Positions 1-8,598 of a stretch of 64,000 nt of DNA are shown one piece after another. The translations under genes and the position numbers were made by a program. This DNA is from Fodinicola acaciae (lineage in GTDB: Bacteria > Actinomycetota > Actinomycetes > Mycobacteriales > HKI-0501). Positions within the stretch are counted from its first letter, which is position 1, and the number at the start of each line of letters is the position of its first letter. Below the pieces are notes generated by a model. The model saw nothing but the letters and a program-made list of their open reading frames with translations, ran no database searches and was not told the DNA's origin. The DNA lies in NCBI RefSeq assembly GCF_010993745.1, contig NZ_WOTN01000003.1, positions 372,001-436,000 of the forward strand, read 5' to 3'.

Positions 1-2
1 AC

Positions 3-455
3 CTCGCCGACAACGCCGTCATCCAACGCAGCGGCATCCCGTCGGAACAATACGAAGAGTTCTTTCCCACCCACACACCCACCGGCCGGCCGATCCCGCG
101 AGGGCCACAGATCACCGTCACCAGCGAAGTCCTGCAGCTCGTCGCTCGCGGCGAAATCGTGCATCCGACCGTGGCATCATTCCTGGTTTACTACCGCCAC
201 CCAGAAGTCACCGCGATACCGCTGCGCGGCCACCCGCCCATCCAAAGCGCACTCGTCTGGGTGACCAGCCGGGAAAACACCGCCATCCGCGCATTCGCTC
301 AAACCGCGGCGGAAACAATCACCGCGAGCACATCCAAGAAAATAGAACAACCGTCGCACACCAGGGCACGACAAGCGTCCGCGTCTACCAATCAAACCAG
401 CGGACCATCCGCTCATGTCACTGATCGGGGAGATCAAATCGCGAGCGGCGAGTAG
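3..455 (+). CDS. LysR-family transcriptional regulator, C-terminal part (5' truncated by window edge)
   Basis: The open frame runs in from the left edge and ends at a TAG. About 150 residues remain, starting LADNAVIQRSG. The stretch VTSEVLQLVARGEIVHPTV followed by hydrophobic and VWVTSRENTAIRAFA segments resembles the second half of a LysR substrate-binding domain, where TS/LVAAG motifs form the effector pocket and the final helix carries an AFA-type motif. The winged-helix DNA-binding domain would lie outside the window. The tail after residue ~115 is rich in Ser, Thr and Gln and looks disordered. It converges on the formate dehydrogenase operon, so it is a possible regulator of that operon, but this is inferred from position only. 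The family assignment rests on a short region and is moderately sure. Confidence 0.55.
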   Translation, partial: LADNAVIQRSGIPSEQYEEFFPTHTPTGRPIPRGPQITVTSEVLQLVARGEIVHPTVASFLVYYRHPEVTAIPLRGHPPIQSALVWVTSRENTAIRAFAQTAAETITASTSKKIEQPSHTRARQASASTNQTSGPSAHVTDRGDQIASGE

Positions 456-558
456 GCAAGGAAATTCCCCCACTTCCCTACTTCCTGCCACCCGCCTACA
501 TCACCCAACCCGCACACCCATACGCCACAATCCTGCCTGATGACAGCGCACCTACGCT

Positions 559-575
559 TCGGCTCGGAAAGCCGA
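559..575. terminator. Possible bidirectional hairpin between the LysR gene and moeA
   Basis: TCGGCT, a 5-base loop, then AGCCGA form a perfect 6-bp stem in the 228-bp gap between the convergent LysR-type gene and moeA. There is no strong U-tract, which is common in high-GC actinomycetes. Nothing else was recognised in the gap. Confidence 0.3.
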
Positions 576-683
576 CCCTTCGCGTCGGTCGAACGAACCG
601 GTCGACCAGTTGGCACCATGGCCGCACAGCCCTACGGCGTGGTGTGTTTCTGAAATGAGATGCCGGGTCCGGTGATCACGCCA

Positions 684-1805
684 CTAGGGCAAGGGCAGGA
701 GAACGACTTCGCCGTCGGGTTCGACTACGGCGAGCGCGTCGGCCAATGCCAGCCCCCGCAACATGGCACTTCCGCCGTGCGCGACACCTCGGGCCACGCC
801 GTCGCGGACCTGCACCGGCACCAACCGGGTACGCGACGGGTGTGCCGCCAGGTCTGGTGCGGCTACGGTTTCCAAGGCAGGTAACGGGAGTCCGCGCATC
901 GCGGCGCAGACCGGCACGGCGAGCGTCAGGTAGGCGACCACCGCCGCCAGCGGATTTCCCGGCAAGCCAACCAGAAGCCGGCCGTCACCGAGCCGTGCCA
1001 GGCTCTGCGGATGGCCGGGGCGGCAGTCGACCCGCTCGACCAGCATCGTGCCACCGAGACCGTGCAACACGCGGCGCAGCAGATCGGCCGGACCGACCGA
1101 TGATGAGCCGGAAACCAAAAGGAGCTCGCCAGGCGAGGAATCCAGGGCACGGATCAGGTCTTTTTCGGTGTCCGCGGCGAACTCGGTCTCGATCAGCGTG
1201 CCACCGGACCAGGCGACGAAACCCGGCAGGAGCGGACCGATGGCGTCGCGTACGCAGCCGTCCTCCGGCAGGCCACGCGTACGCACCTCGTCGCCGGTGA
1301 TGACGGCACCGATCCGCGGCATTGGACGGACCCACAGCTGGTCGTGACCGACGGCGGCCGCCAATCCCTGCACCTGCGCGGAAACCACCGTGCCGGCGGC
1401 CAACAACTCCTCGCCGCGGCGGCATTCCTCACCGGCGCGGCGGATGTGTTCGCCGGCCGACACCGGTCCGCTCACCGACGTGCCAGCGACTCGCGCGTAT
1501 TCGTAAGGGAGGACAGCGAAACAGCCGGCCGGCACGGCCGCACCGGTGGCGATTTCGTACGCCTGGCCGGATGTCAGCGGCGACGGTGCCGGCTGACCGG
1601 CCAGCTGCCGGCCGCGTATGGTCCACGGCCCGGCGCCGCAGACCGCGTAACCGTCCATCGCCGACCGGTCAAACGATGGCAGCGAGGTCAGCGCAGTCAA
1701 CGGTTTTGTCAGCACTGACCCCAAAGCTTCGGCCACCGGCACGGCACACGGCGGGATCGGCGCGGCGGCCGCGTACGCCGCCTCACGCGCCTGCCGCCAC
1801 CGCAT
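684..1805 (-). CDS. moeA: Molybdopterin molybdenumtransferase MoeA
   Basis: Inserts molybdate into adenylylated molybdopterin, the last common step of molybdenum cofactor synthesis in the cytoplasm. The 373-residue product is near the usual ~400. The diagnostic MoeA N-terminal motif SFDRSAMDGYAV is at residues 44-55, a beta-barrel-like domain follows, and the MoCF-binding domain carries GDEVR and a SGSSSVGPAD segment in place of the common SGGVSVG. The C-terminal MoeA domain IV is present. The start codon overlaps the stop of fdsD (ATGA), so it is the last gene of the formate dehydrogenase operon and supplies its cofactor. It may be a dedicated second copy beside a housekeeping MoeA, but that cannot be judged here. 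Confidence 0.9.
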   Translation of the reverse strand: MRWRQAREAAYAAAAPIPPCAVPVAEALGSVLTKPLTALTSLPSFDRSAMDGYAVCGAGPWTIRGRQLAGQPAPSPLTSGQAYEIATGAAVPAGCFAVLPYEYARVAGTSVSGPVSAGEHIRRAGEECRRGEELLAAGTVVSAQVQGLAAAVGHDQLWVRPMPRIGAVITGDEVRTRGLPEDGCVRDAIGPLLPGFVAWSGGTLIETEFAADTEKDLIRALDSSPGELLLVSGSSSVGPADLLRRVLHGLGGTMLVERVDCRPGHPQSLARLGDGRLLVGLPGNPLAAVVAYLTLAVPVCAAMRGLPLPALETVAAPDLAAHPSRTRLVPVQVRDGVARGVAHGGSAMLRGLALADALAVVEPDGEVVLLPLP

Positions 1806-2029
1806 CAGTGCACCGTTTGCTTCTGCAGGATCTGCGCCGCGGCGGTCGCGATCGGATGCAGGCCGTGACCACCGGCGACGACGTGCGCGAGCAGCTGTGT
1901 CCGCATCCGCGGCTCCCAGAAACGGCGGATGTGCTTGGCAACCTCGGCCGCGGCCTCCTCCATCGGCAGATGGGTGAACTGCACCGCGATGTCGTTGGCC
2001 AGCCGCACGTACGGCGGAGTCCCCTGCAT
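1805..2029 (-). CDS. fdsD: NAD-dependent formate dehydrogenase delta subunit FdsD
   Basis: Small protein of 74 residues typical of FdsD, found with soluble NAD-dependent molybdenum formate dehydrogenases and thought to help assemble or stabilise the complex. Visible features are PYVRLANDIAVQF near the N-terminus and the HIRRFWEPRMRTQLLAHV segment that identifies the family. The ATG at 2029 is preferred because a GAGG lies five bases upstream; a GTG at 2035 is also possible. It begins right after fdsA and its stop overlaps the moeA start. Confidence 0.88.
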   Translation of the reverse strand: MQGTPPYVRLANDIAVQFTHLPMEEAAAEVAKHIRRFWEPRMRTQLLAHVVAGGHGLHPIATAAAQILQKQTVH

Positions 2030-2036
2030 CGACACC

Positions 2037-4853
2037 TCAATCCTGAGCCAGCGCCGGCATGCGCACCTCGTCGCCAGTTTCGGCCGGCGTGGCCGGTTTC
2101 CGCAACCGTACCTGCACCGCGGTCACCTTGTATTCCGGACAGTTGGTGGCCCAGTCGGAATTGTCGGTGGTGACGACGTTCGCGCCGGTGACCGGATGGT
2201 GGAAGGTCGTGTAGACCACACCGACCGGCATCCGGTCGTCGATTTTCGCGTGCAGCGTGGTTTCTCCGACCCGGCTGGCCAACGTCACCTCGTCGCCGTC
2301 GGAAATGCCGCGCACTTCCGCGTCATGCGGGTGCAACTCCAGCACGTCCTCCGGATGCCACGCGATGTTCGCCGTACGCCGCGTCTGCGCGCCGACGTTG
2401 TATTGCGACAGGATCCGGCCGGTGGTGAGGATCAGCGGGAAACGCCGCGTGCTGCGCTCGCTGGTCGGCACATAGCGCGTCTCGACAAACCTTCCCTTGC
2501 CGCGTACGAAACCGTCGACGTGCATGATCGGCGTGCCGCTTGGCGCGTTGGCGTTGCACGGCCACTGCACACTGCCGACGCGGTCAAGCATGTCGAACGA
2601 AACTCCGGAAAACGTCGGCGTGGTGATGGCGATCTCGTCCATGATCTGGCTCGGATGGTCGTACGTCATCGGATAACCCATCGCCTGCGCGATCTCGCAG
2701 ACGATCTCCCACTCGTGCTTGCCGGTCCGCGGCGCCATCACCGGCCGTACGCGGTTGATCCGTCGCTCGGCGTTGATGAACGTGCCGTCCTTTTCCAGGA
2801 AGGACGTGCCAGGCAGCAACACGTGCGCAAACTTCGCCGTCTCGTTGAGGAAAAGGTCCTGCACCACCAGCAGGTCGAGGGACCTGAGCGCGGCCGTGAC
2901 ATGCGAGGTGTTGGGGTCGGACTGCGCGATGTCCTCACCCTGCACGAAAAGTGCCTTGAACGAGCCGTCGACGGCCGCGTCGAACATGTTCGGGATGCGC
3001 AGTCCCGGCTCGTTCTGGATCTCGCGCCCCCACAGCGTCTCGTAGATCTCCCGTACGCTGTCGTCGGCGACGTGCCGATAGCCTGGCAGCTCGTGCGGGA
3101 ACGACCCCATGTCACACGAGCCCTGCACGTTGTTCTGACCACGCAACGGGTTCACGCCGACGCCGTCGCGGCCGATGTTGCCGGTGGCCATCGCGAGGTT
3201 GGCCATCCCCATCACCATCGTCGAGCCCTGGCTGTGCTCGGTGACGCCGAGGCCGTAGTAGATCGCGGCGTTTCCACCTGTGGCGTACAAACGTGCCGCC
3301 GCGCGCAGGTCCGCGGCCGGCACTCCGGTGACGTCCTCGACCGCCTCCGGGCTGTTTTCCGGGCGGGCGATGAACTCGGCCCATTCTTCGTATCCTTCGC
3401 ACCTCTCGGCGACGAAGTCGTCGGCCACCAGGCCCTCGGTGACGATGACATGCGCGAAAGCGTTGACTACGGCCACATTCGTGCCGGGAGCCAGCTGCAG
3501 GTGATACTGCGCCTCGACGTGCGGCGACCGGACCAGGTCGATCCGCCGCGGGTCGACGACGATCAGCTTGGCGCCTTCGCGCAGCCGTTTCTTCATCCGC
3601 GACGCGAAAACCGGATGGCCGTCGGTCGGGTTCGCGCCGATCACCACGATCACGTCGGCCTTGGCGACCGACTTGAAGTCCTGGGTGCCGGCGGACGTGC
3701 CGAAAGTCTGCTTCAGGCCATAGCCGGTCGGCGAGTGGCAGACCCGCGCGCAAGTGTCGACGTTGTTGTTGCCGAAGGCCGCGCGCACCATTTTCTGTAC
3801 GACGTAGACCTCTTCGTCGGTGCAGCGCGAGGACGTGATGCCGCCAATGGAGCCGATGCCGTGCGTGTCCTGGATCTCGCGCAGGCGGCGCCCGACGAAC
3901 GAGATCGCCTCGTCCCACTCGACCTCACGCCACTCGTCGGTGATCTTCTCGCGCATCAGCGGCTTCAGCACCCGGTCGGGATGACTCGCGTAGCCAAAGG
4001 CAAACCGGCCCTTCACGCAGGAATGTCCTTCGTTGGCGCCGCCGTCCTTGTATGGCACCATGCGCACGAGTTCGTCGCCGCGCAGCTCCGCCTTGAAGGA
4101 ACAGCCAACGCCGCAGTACGCGCAGGTGGTGATGACCGTACGCGTCGGCATGCCGAGGTCGACGACCGACTTTTCCTGCAGTGTCGAGGTCGGACAGGCC
4201 TGCACGCAGGCGCCGCAGGACACACATTCGGAGCTCAGGAAAAGCTCGTCCTGGCCGGGCGAGACCTTCGAGTCGAAGCCGCGGCCGGAGATCGTCAGCG
4301 CGAAGGTGCCCTGCACCTCCGAGCACGCGCGTACGCACCGCGAGCAGACAATGCATTTGCTGGCGTCGAAATCGAAGTACGGGTTGGAGCTGTCGGTCGG
4401 CGCGTCGAGGTGGTTCTCACCGTCGAAGCCATAACGCACGTCGCGCAGGCCGACCACGCCGGCCATGTCCTGCAACTCGCAGTCGCCGTTGGCCGGACAG
4501 GTCAGGCAGTCCAGCGGGTGGTCGGAAATGTAGAGCTCCATCACACCGCGGCGGAGTTTTTCCAGTTTTGGCGTCTGTGTCCTGACCTTCATGCCCGCGG
4601 CGACCGGAGTCGTACACGACGCCGGTGTGCCCCGGCCACCCTCGACCTCCACCAGGCACAACCGGCAGGAACCGAAAGCCTCCAGGCTGTCGGTCGCACA
4701 CAGCTTCGGAATGTCGACGCCAGCAAGTGCCGCGGCGCGCATCACCGACGTGCCGGCCGGCACGGTCACCGGCTGGCCGTCGATCTCCACGTCCACCAGG
4801 GTGTCGGCCTGCACCGGCGGCGTGCCGAGGTCGGGTTCCTTCATCAGCGTCAT
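2037..4853 (-). CDS. fdsA: NAD-dependent formate dehydrogenase alpha subunit FdsA (bis-MGD molybdoenzyme)
   Basis: Catalytic subunit that oxidises formate to CO2 at a bis-MGD molybdenum site and passes electrons through iron-sulfur clusters to FdsB. The 938-residue product has a plant-type [2Fe-2S] domain (Cys52, 63, 66, 80), an NADH-dehydrogenase-like cluster region (C116/C119/C125), two [4Fe-4S] ferredoxin motifs (C167-x2-C-x2-C-x3-C and C210-x2-C-x2-C-x3-C), and a molybdopterin oxidoreductase domain beginning with CAYCGVGC. The active-site Cys372-His373 lies in ARVCHSPT, so this is a Cys rather than selenocysteine enzyme. A molydopterin-dinucleotide-binding domain closes the protein. The start at 4853 is set by its ATGA overlap with the fdsB stop. 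Confidence 0.95.
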   Translation of the reverse strand: MTLMKEPDLGTPPVQADTLVDVEIDGQPVTVPAGTSVMRAAALAGVDIPKLCATDSLEAFGSCRLCLVEVEGGRGTPASCTTPVAAGMKVRTQTPKLEKLRRGVMELYISDHPLDCLTCPANGDCELQDMAGVVGLRDVRYGFDGENHLDAPTDSSNPYFDFDASKCIVCSRCVRACSEVQGTFALTISGRGFDSKVSPGQDELFLSSECVSCGACVQACPTSTLQEKSVVDLGMPTRTVITTCAYCGVGCSFKAELRGDELVRMVPYKDGGANEGHSCVKGRFAFGYASHPDRVLKPLMREKITDEWREVEWDEAISFVGRRLREIQDTHGIGSIGGITSSRCTDEEVYVVQKMVRAAFGNNNVDTCARVCHSPTGYGLKQTFGTSAGTQDFKSVAKADVIVVIGANPTDGHPVFASRMKKRLREGAKLIVVDPRRIDLVRSPHVEAQYHLQLAPGTNVAVVNAFAHVIVTEGLVADDFVAERCEGYEEWAEFIARPENSPEAVEDVTGVPAADLRAAARLYATGGNAAIYYGLGVTEHSQGSTMVMGMANLAMATGNIGRDGVGVNPLRGQNNVQGSCDMGSFPHELPGYRHVADDSVREIYETLWGREIQNEPGLRIPNMFDAAVDGSFKALFVQGEDIAQSDPNTSHVTAALRSLDLLVVQDLFLNETAKFAHVLLPGTSFLEKDGTFINAERRINRVRPVMAPRTGKHEWEIVCEIAQAMGYPMTYDHPSQIMDEIAITTPTFSGVSFDMLDRVGSVQWPCNANAPSGTPIMHVDGFVRGKGRFVETRYVPTSERSTRRFPLILTTGRILSQYNVGAQTRRTANIAWHPEDVLELHPHDAEVRGISDGDEVTLASRVGETTLHAKIDDRMPVGVVYTTFHHPVTGANVVTTDNSDWATNCPEYKVTAVQVRLRKPATPAETGDEVRMPALAQD

Positions 4854-6424
4854 CGGCCGGCCTCCAGTGACTGCGTGGCCTCCAGGATCGAGAAGCCCTC
4901 GGTCGGAAGTTTGTTGAAGTCTTCGGGAAAATGCTTCACCGCACTGCGCACCGGCATCGGCGTCAGGCCACCCATCGCGCACAGCGACCCGTCGGTCATC
5001 AGGTCGCATAGATCGTCGAGCAGGACCAGGTTTTCGGATCTGTTGCGGCCGGCGATGATCTTGTCGATCACCTCGACGCCGCGTACGGACCCGATCCGGC
5101 ACGGCGTGCATTTGCCGCAGGACTCCACCGCGCAGAACTCCATCGCAAACCTGGCCTGCTTGGCCATGTCGACGGTGTCGTCGAAAACCACGACGCCACC
5201 GTGGCCAACCATCGCGCCGGCCGCGGCGAACGCCTCGTAATCCATCGGAAGGTCAAACTGCGAGACCGGCAGATACGCGCCGAGCGGTCCGCCGACCTGC
5301 ACCGCGCGCACCGGCCGGCCGGAACGGCTGCCGCCGCCGTAATGGTTGACCAGATCTCCAAGCGTGACGCCAAAAGCCGTCTCGACAATGCCGCCGCGCG
5401 CGATGTTGCCAGCCAGCTGGAAAACCTGCGTGCCACGTGAGCGGCCCACACCGTACGCGGCGAACGCCTTGGCGCCATCGGCCAGGATCATCGGCACCGA
5501 TCCCAGCGACAGCACGTTGTTGACGATCGTCGGCTTGCCGAAAAGGCCGTGCAGAGCCGGAATCGGCGGCTTGGCACGGATCACGCCGCGCTTGCCTTCC
5601 AGGCTCTCCAGCATCGAGGTTTCCTCGCCGCAGATGTACGCACCGGCGCCGACCCGCACGGCGAGGTCGAACGTCAGTCCTGAGCCGAGGATGTCGTCGC
5701 CGAGCCAGCCGCGCGCGTACGCGAGCTCGATCGCCTGGCGCAGCACCGAAACCGCGTCCGGATATTCGGACCGGACGTAGATGTAGCCCTCGGTGGCGCC
5801 GACAGCGTACGCGGCGATGGTCATGCCCTCGATGAGGGTGAACGGGTCGCCTTCCATCAGCATCCGGTCGGCGAACGTGCCGCTGTCGCCCTCGTCGGCG
5901 TTGCAGCACACGAACTTCAGCGGCGACTGCGCGTCAAGCACGGTTTTCCACTTGATGCCGGTCGGAAAACCGGCGCCGCCGCGGCCGCGCAGACCCGACT
6001 CGGTGACCTCGGCGATGACCTCTTCCTGAGTCATCGACAGCGCCTTGTGCAGGCCGGCCATGCCGCCGTGTGCCACATAGTCCTCAGTGGACAGTGGATC
6101 GACCACGCCGACGCGCGCGAAAGTGACGCGGGTCTGGCTGGCCAGCCATTCCAGTTGGTCGACCGGACCGAGCCGGAGCCGATGGTCGGCGCCGTCCAGA
6201 AAACCGACCGCGAACAAGCCCTCCACGTCTTCGGGCGCCACCGGTCCATAACCGATGCGGCCTTCCGGAGTGACGACCTCGACCAGTGGCTCAAGCCACA
6301 GCATGCCGCGCGATCCGTTGCGGATCAGTCGTACGCGCGGATCTTCGGCGATCGCGGCGGCGATCTCGTCGGCACCGACGGATTTCGCGGCCGAGTCTCG
6401 TGGAACGTAAACGGTGACGGTCAT
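4850..6424 (-). CDS. fdsB: NAD-dependent formate dehydrogenase beta subunit FdsB (NuoF-like, FMN/NADH)
   Basis: Diaphorase subunit that takes electrons from FdsA and reduces NAD+ through FMN. The 524-residue product has an N-terminal thioredoxin-like extension (about 1-120) followed by the NuoF module: the GRGGAGFPTG nucleotide-binding loop at 147-156, the NADEGDSGTF FMN/NAD segment, GAYICGEETSMLES, and the [4Fe-4S] motif ESCGKCTPCR near residue 440. Its start overlaps the fdsG stop (ATGA) and its stop overlaps the fdsA start, showing tight translational coupling. It resembles complex I NuoF, but the joined N-terminal domain and the neighbouring fdsA identify the formate dehydrogenase form. 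Confidence 0.94.
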   Translation of the reverse strand: MTVTVYVPRDSAAKSVGADEIAAAIAEDPRVRLIRNGSRGMLWLEPLVEVVTPEGRIGYGPVAPEDVEGLFAVGFLDGADHRLRLGPVDQLEWLASQTRVTFARVGVVDPLSTEDYVAHGGMAGLHKALSMTQEEVIAEVTESGLRGRGGAGFPTGIKWKTVLDAQSPLKFVCCNADEGDSGTFADRMLMEGDPFTLIEGMTIAAYAVGATEGYIYVRSEYPDAVSVLRQAIELAYARGWLGDDILGSGLTFDLAVRVGAGAYICGEETSMLESLEGKRGVIRAKPPIPALHGLFGKPTIVNNVLSLGSVPMILADGAKAFAAYGVGRSRGTQVFQLAGNIARGGIVETAFGVTLGDLVNHYGGGSRSGRPVRAVQVGGPLGAYLPVSQFDLPMDYEAFAAAGAMVGHGGVVVFDDTVDMAKQARFAMEFCAVESCGKCTPCRIGSVRGVEVIDKIIAGRNRSENLVLLDDLCDLMTDGSLCAMGGLTPMPVRSAVKHFPEDFNKLPTEGFSILEATQSLEAGR

Positions 6425-6891
6425 CGGCCCGCCTCCAGCACTCCGGCGAGCCGGTCGGCGTCCATCCGGCCATACAGTTTCTCGCCGACCTGCACGGCAG
6501 GTCCGAGCGCGCAGTTGCCGAAACAGAACACCTGCTCGAGCGTGACGCCGCCGTCCGGCGTGGTCTGTCCGAAGTCGACGCCGAGCCGCGATTTCACCAG
6601 CTCGGTCAGCCGTTCGGCGCCGACCGACTGGCAGGCCTCGGCGCGGCAGATCCGTACGGTCGTCGCACCGGCCGGATTTTTGCGGAAATCATGATAAAAA
6701 GTCACCACGCCGTGCACGTCAGCTCGCGACAGGTTGAGCTCCTTGGCCAGGATCGGTACGACCGTGGCGTCGATGTAACCGAGCTTTTCCTGGATGTCGT
6801 GCAGAATCGGCAGCAGCGCGCCGCGATCGTCGCGATGTGCCTCGACGGCACCGCGGACGACCTCCTCCACGTTCTCTTGCAACAAGGCCAA
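6421..6891 (-). CDS. fdsG: NAD-dependent formate dehydrogenase gamma subunit FdsG (NuoE-like)
   Basis: Thioredoxin-fold [2Fe-2S] protein of the NuoE family, 156 residues, completing the FdsGBA electron path to NAD+. The four cluster ligands are visible as Cys82, Cys87 (CRAEAC), Cys123 and Cys127 (CFGNC). The N-terminal helical region contains ILHDIQEKLGYI and the VHGVVTFYHDF segment typical of the family. The start is a TTG at 6891 with GGGAG seven bases upstream; no in-frame ATG is better placed. It is the first gene of the fds operon, with a regulatory-looking region of about 120 bp upstream. Confidence 0.92.
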   Translation of the reverse strand: MALLQENVEEVVRGAVEAHRDDRGALLPILHDIQEKLGYIDATVVPILAKELNLSRADVHGVVTFYHDFRKNPAGATTVRICRAEACQSVGAERLTELVKSRLGVDFGQTTPDGGVTLEQVFCFGNCALGPAVQVGEKLYGRMDADRLAGVLEAGR

Positions 6892-6969
6892 CGCAGCGCT
6901 CCCGGGTCATGCGACAGGTGACGCACCTCATGCTCCGCCGCGGCGGCGGCCGAGTCAAAGTGTTGCTCT

Positions 6970-6983
6970 CTATCAACTCATAG
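6970..6983. promoter_or_regulatory. Candidate LysR-type operator upstream of fdsG
   Basis: CTAT-N6-ATAG forms an inverted repeat with perfect 4-bp arms, about 80 bp upstream of the fdsG start. A further CTATCA copy follows at 6991-6996. This T-N-A style short inverted repeat is the usual LysR-box shape, and LysR regulators control fds operons in other bacteria. The link to the LysR gene at the left edge is inference. Confidence 0.35.
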
Positions 6984-7013
6984 GTAACGTCTATCAGCAC
7001 TGCTCAGAGGGCC

Positions 7014-7277
7014 TTATTTTGGATTGGATTCTGTCTGCAATCCGCTGTCGTCGGACCAGGAAGCGGCCATCGCGGTGACCTTGGCGGCCGCCTCGGCCAG
7101 CGGCAGGCCGCGGCCGACCGCCACTCCGACGAGGAAGGTGGTGAGCGGTGCGGCCGGCCGCGCCACGTTGTGTGCGGCTTCCTTTGCCAGATCCAGAAGA
7201 ACCGTTTGATCCATGGTGTCCGGATCCAGCTCCAGCTCGGCGCTGACCCGCTTCGTCCACTCCGCCAACGTGTTCAT
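7014..7277 (-). CDS. DUF6457-domain protein associated with molybdenum cofactor genes
   Basis: Small 87-residue protein starting MNTLAEWTKRV, with a compact helical domain (LDLAKEAAHNVARPAAPLTT, then FLVGVAVGRG and LAEAAAKVTAMAASW). I recognise it as the DUF6457 type, which in actinomycetes occurs alone or fused to MobA-like guanylyltransferases and beside fdhD. Its function is not known; a role in finishing the MGD cofactor or formate dehydrogenase is inferred from context. The ATG at 7277 has GAGGG four bases upstream. It is divergent from fdhD across 77 bp and lies upstream of the fds operon on the same strand. Confidence 0.7.
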   Translation of the reverse strand: MNTLAEWTKRVSAELELDPDTMDQTVLLDLAKEAAHNVARPAAPLTTFLVGVAVGRGLPLAEAAAKVTAMAASWSDDSGLQTESNPK

Positions 7278-7354
7278 CGGACCCTCTCGTTCGCACATTC
7301 CCGCGTTTGGTGCTTACTGTAGGTGGGATTCCTCCGACCGGCAGGCGGTGAGCG

Positions 7355-8197
7355 ATGGGACGCGTGACGACCCGGCGACGGGTGATCCGGCTGCGCGACG
7401 GCGAGCCGACCGGCCGTCCGGACACGTTGGTGGCCGAGGAGCCGTTGGAAATCCGGGTAAACGGCAAGCCGTTGTCGGTGACCATGCGGACACCGGTCGA
7501 CGATTTCGACCTGGCGGCGGGCTTTCTGGTCAGCGAAGGCGTGATCAGCGCCGCGAGCCAGCTCGTCTCGATCCGTTACTGCGCCGGCGCGACCGCGGAC
7601 GGGCAAAACACCTACAACGTCCTGGACGCGACCCTCGCCAACGGCGTGCCTGGCCCGGATCCCTCCATCGAACGCAATTTCTACACGACCTCGTCGTGTG
7701 GCCTGTGTGGGAAAGCCAGCCTCGACGCGGTGCGTACGAACGCGGCGTACTCGATCGTCGACGATCCGCTGCGCGTCACCGCGGATGTCATCGTGACACT
7801 GCCGGAGACTTTGCGCGCGGCACAGAAGGTTTTCGACCGTACGGGCGGACTGCACGCCGCCGGTCTTTTCGACGCGGACGGCAACCTGTTGTGTCTTCGC
7901 GAGGACGTCGGCCGGCACAACGCCGTCGACAAGGTCGTCGGTTGGGCCGTACGCGATGGCCAGTTGCCGTTGTCCGGCACCATTCTGATGGTCAGCGGGC
8001 GCGCTTCTTTCGAGCTGGTACAAAAAGCCACCATGGCCGGCATCCCGATGATGACCGCGGTCTCCGCGCCGTCGTCGCTCGCGGTGGACTTGGCGGTGGA
8101 AATGGGTCTGACGCTGATCGGTTTTCTCCGCGGCAACTCAATGAACATCTACTCCGGCGCGCACCGGCTCGACCTCGAACCCGCTCCGGTCGGCTAG
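7355..8197 (+). CDS. fdhD: Formate dehydrogenase accessory sulfurtransferase FdhD
   Basis: Transfers sulfur from a cysteine desulfurase to the bis-MGD cofactor, a modification needed for formate dehydrogenase activity. The 280-residue product has the family N-terminus (EEPLEIRVNG, TPVDDFDLAAGFLVSEG), the persulfide-carrying Cys115-x2-Cys118 pair in TSSCGLCGKAS, and the conserved REDVGRHNAVDKVVG and GRASFELVQKA segments. Length matches the family. It is divergent from the DUF6457 gene, and its TAG stop overlaps the stop of the lasso peptidase gene in a shared CTAG palindrome. Its presence supports the neighbouring fds genes coding for an active molybdoenzyme. Confidence 0.95.
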   Translation: MGRVTTRRRVIRLRDGEPTGRPDTLVAEEPLEIRVNGKPLSVTMRTPVDDFDLAAGFLVSEGVISAASQLVSIRYCAGATADGQNTYNVLDATLANGVPGPDPSIERNFYTTSSCGLCGKASLDAVRTNAAYSIVDDPLRVTADVIVTLPETLRAAQKVFDRTGGLHAAGLFDADGNLLCLREDVGRHNAVDKVVGWAVRDGQLPLSGTILMVSGRASFELVQKATMAGIPMMTAVSAPSSLAVDLAVEMGLTLIGFLRGNSMNIYSGAHRLDLEPAPVG

Positions 8198-8598
8198 ATC
8201 CGGATCAGGACGTGGAAACCGGCGGTGCTGGTGGGTTCGTCGATTGGCTCGCCGTCGACCTCGATCCAGGCGTGAGCGGCGAAAGGTGCCGTGCGTACGC
8301 CGGTGCAGAATGTCGGCCAAGCGCCGCCCAACCGGCACAACAACGCGGCGGCGATCGATCGCTGCAGGCAGTGTTCGGTCGCGCAACGCAGGCTGACCGA
8401 CGTGACTTTCGCGCGTGCGGCACTTGCCTGCGCGACCGTGGCCGGCTTGGCCCGACGCGCGACCGTCCGCAGCACCTGTCGGAGGCGATCTGGTCGCAGG
8501 CGTGCCAACAGAAACGCGAAGCCGACCGCCAGCAGCGGAGCCGCCCGCCGCCAGACCGGGAGCCGCGGCGGGCGCCGGAAAACGACCGGCGTACTCAT
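8194..8598 (-). CDS. Lasso peptide biosynthesis B2 protein (leader peptidase, transglutaminase-like)
   Basis: Cysteine protease of the split McjB type that removes the leader from the lasso precursor. The 134-residue product has a hydrophobic N-terminal segment (AAPLLAVGFAFLLA), then the transglutaminase-like catalytic domain with Cys in EHCLQRSIAAALLCRLGG, a conserved FCTGVRTAPF stretch, His in AHAWIEVDG and the following Asp as the apparent triad. The start overlaps the stop of the B1 gene (ATGA). It is the last gene of the four-gene lasso cluster and converges on fdhD. Confidence 0.92.
   Translation of the reverse strand: MSTPVVFRRPPRLPVWRRAAPLLAVGFAFLLARLRPDRLRQVLRTVARRAKPATVAQASAARAKVTSVSLRCATEHCLQRSIAAALLCRLGGAWPTFCTGVRTAPFAAHAWIEVDGEPIDEPTSTAGFHVLIRI

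Noticed and set aside
1322-5240. Long open frames on the plus strand opposite the fds operon
   Set aside because: They are mirror frames of the fdsA, fdsB and moeA genes in high-GC DNA, with Arg/Pro-rich low-complexity translations and no motifs.
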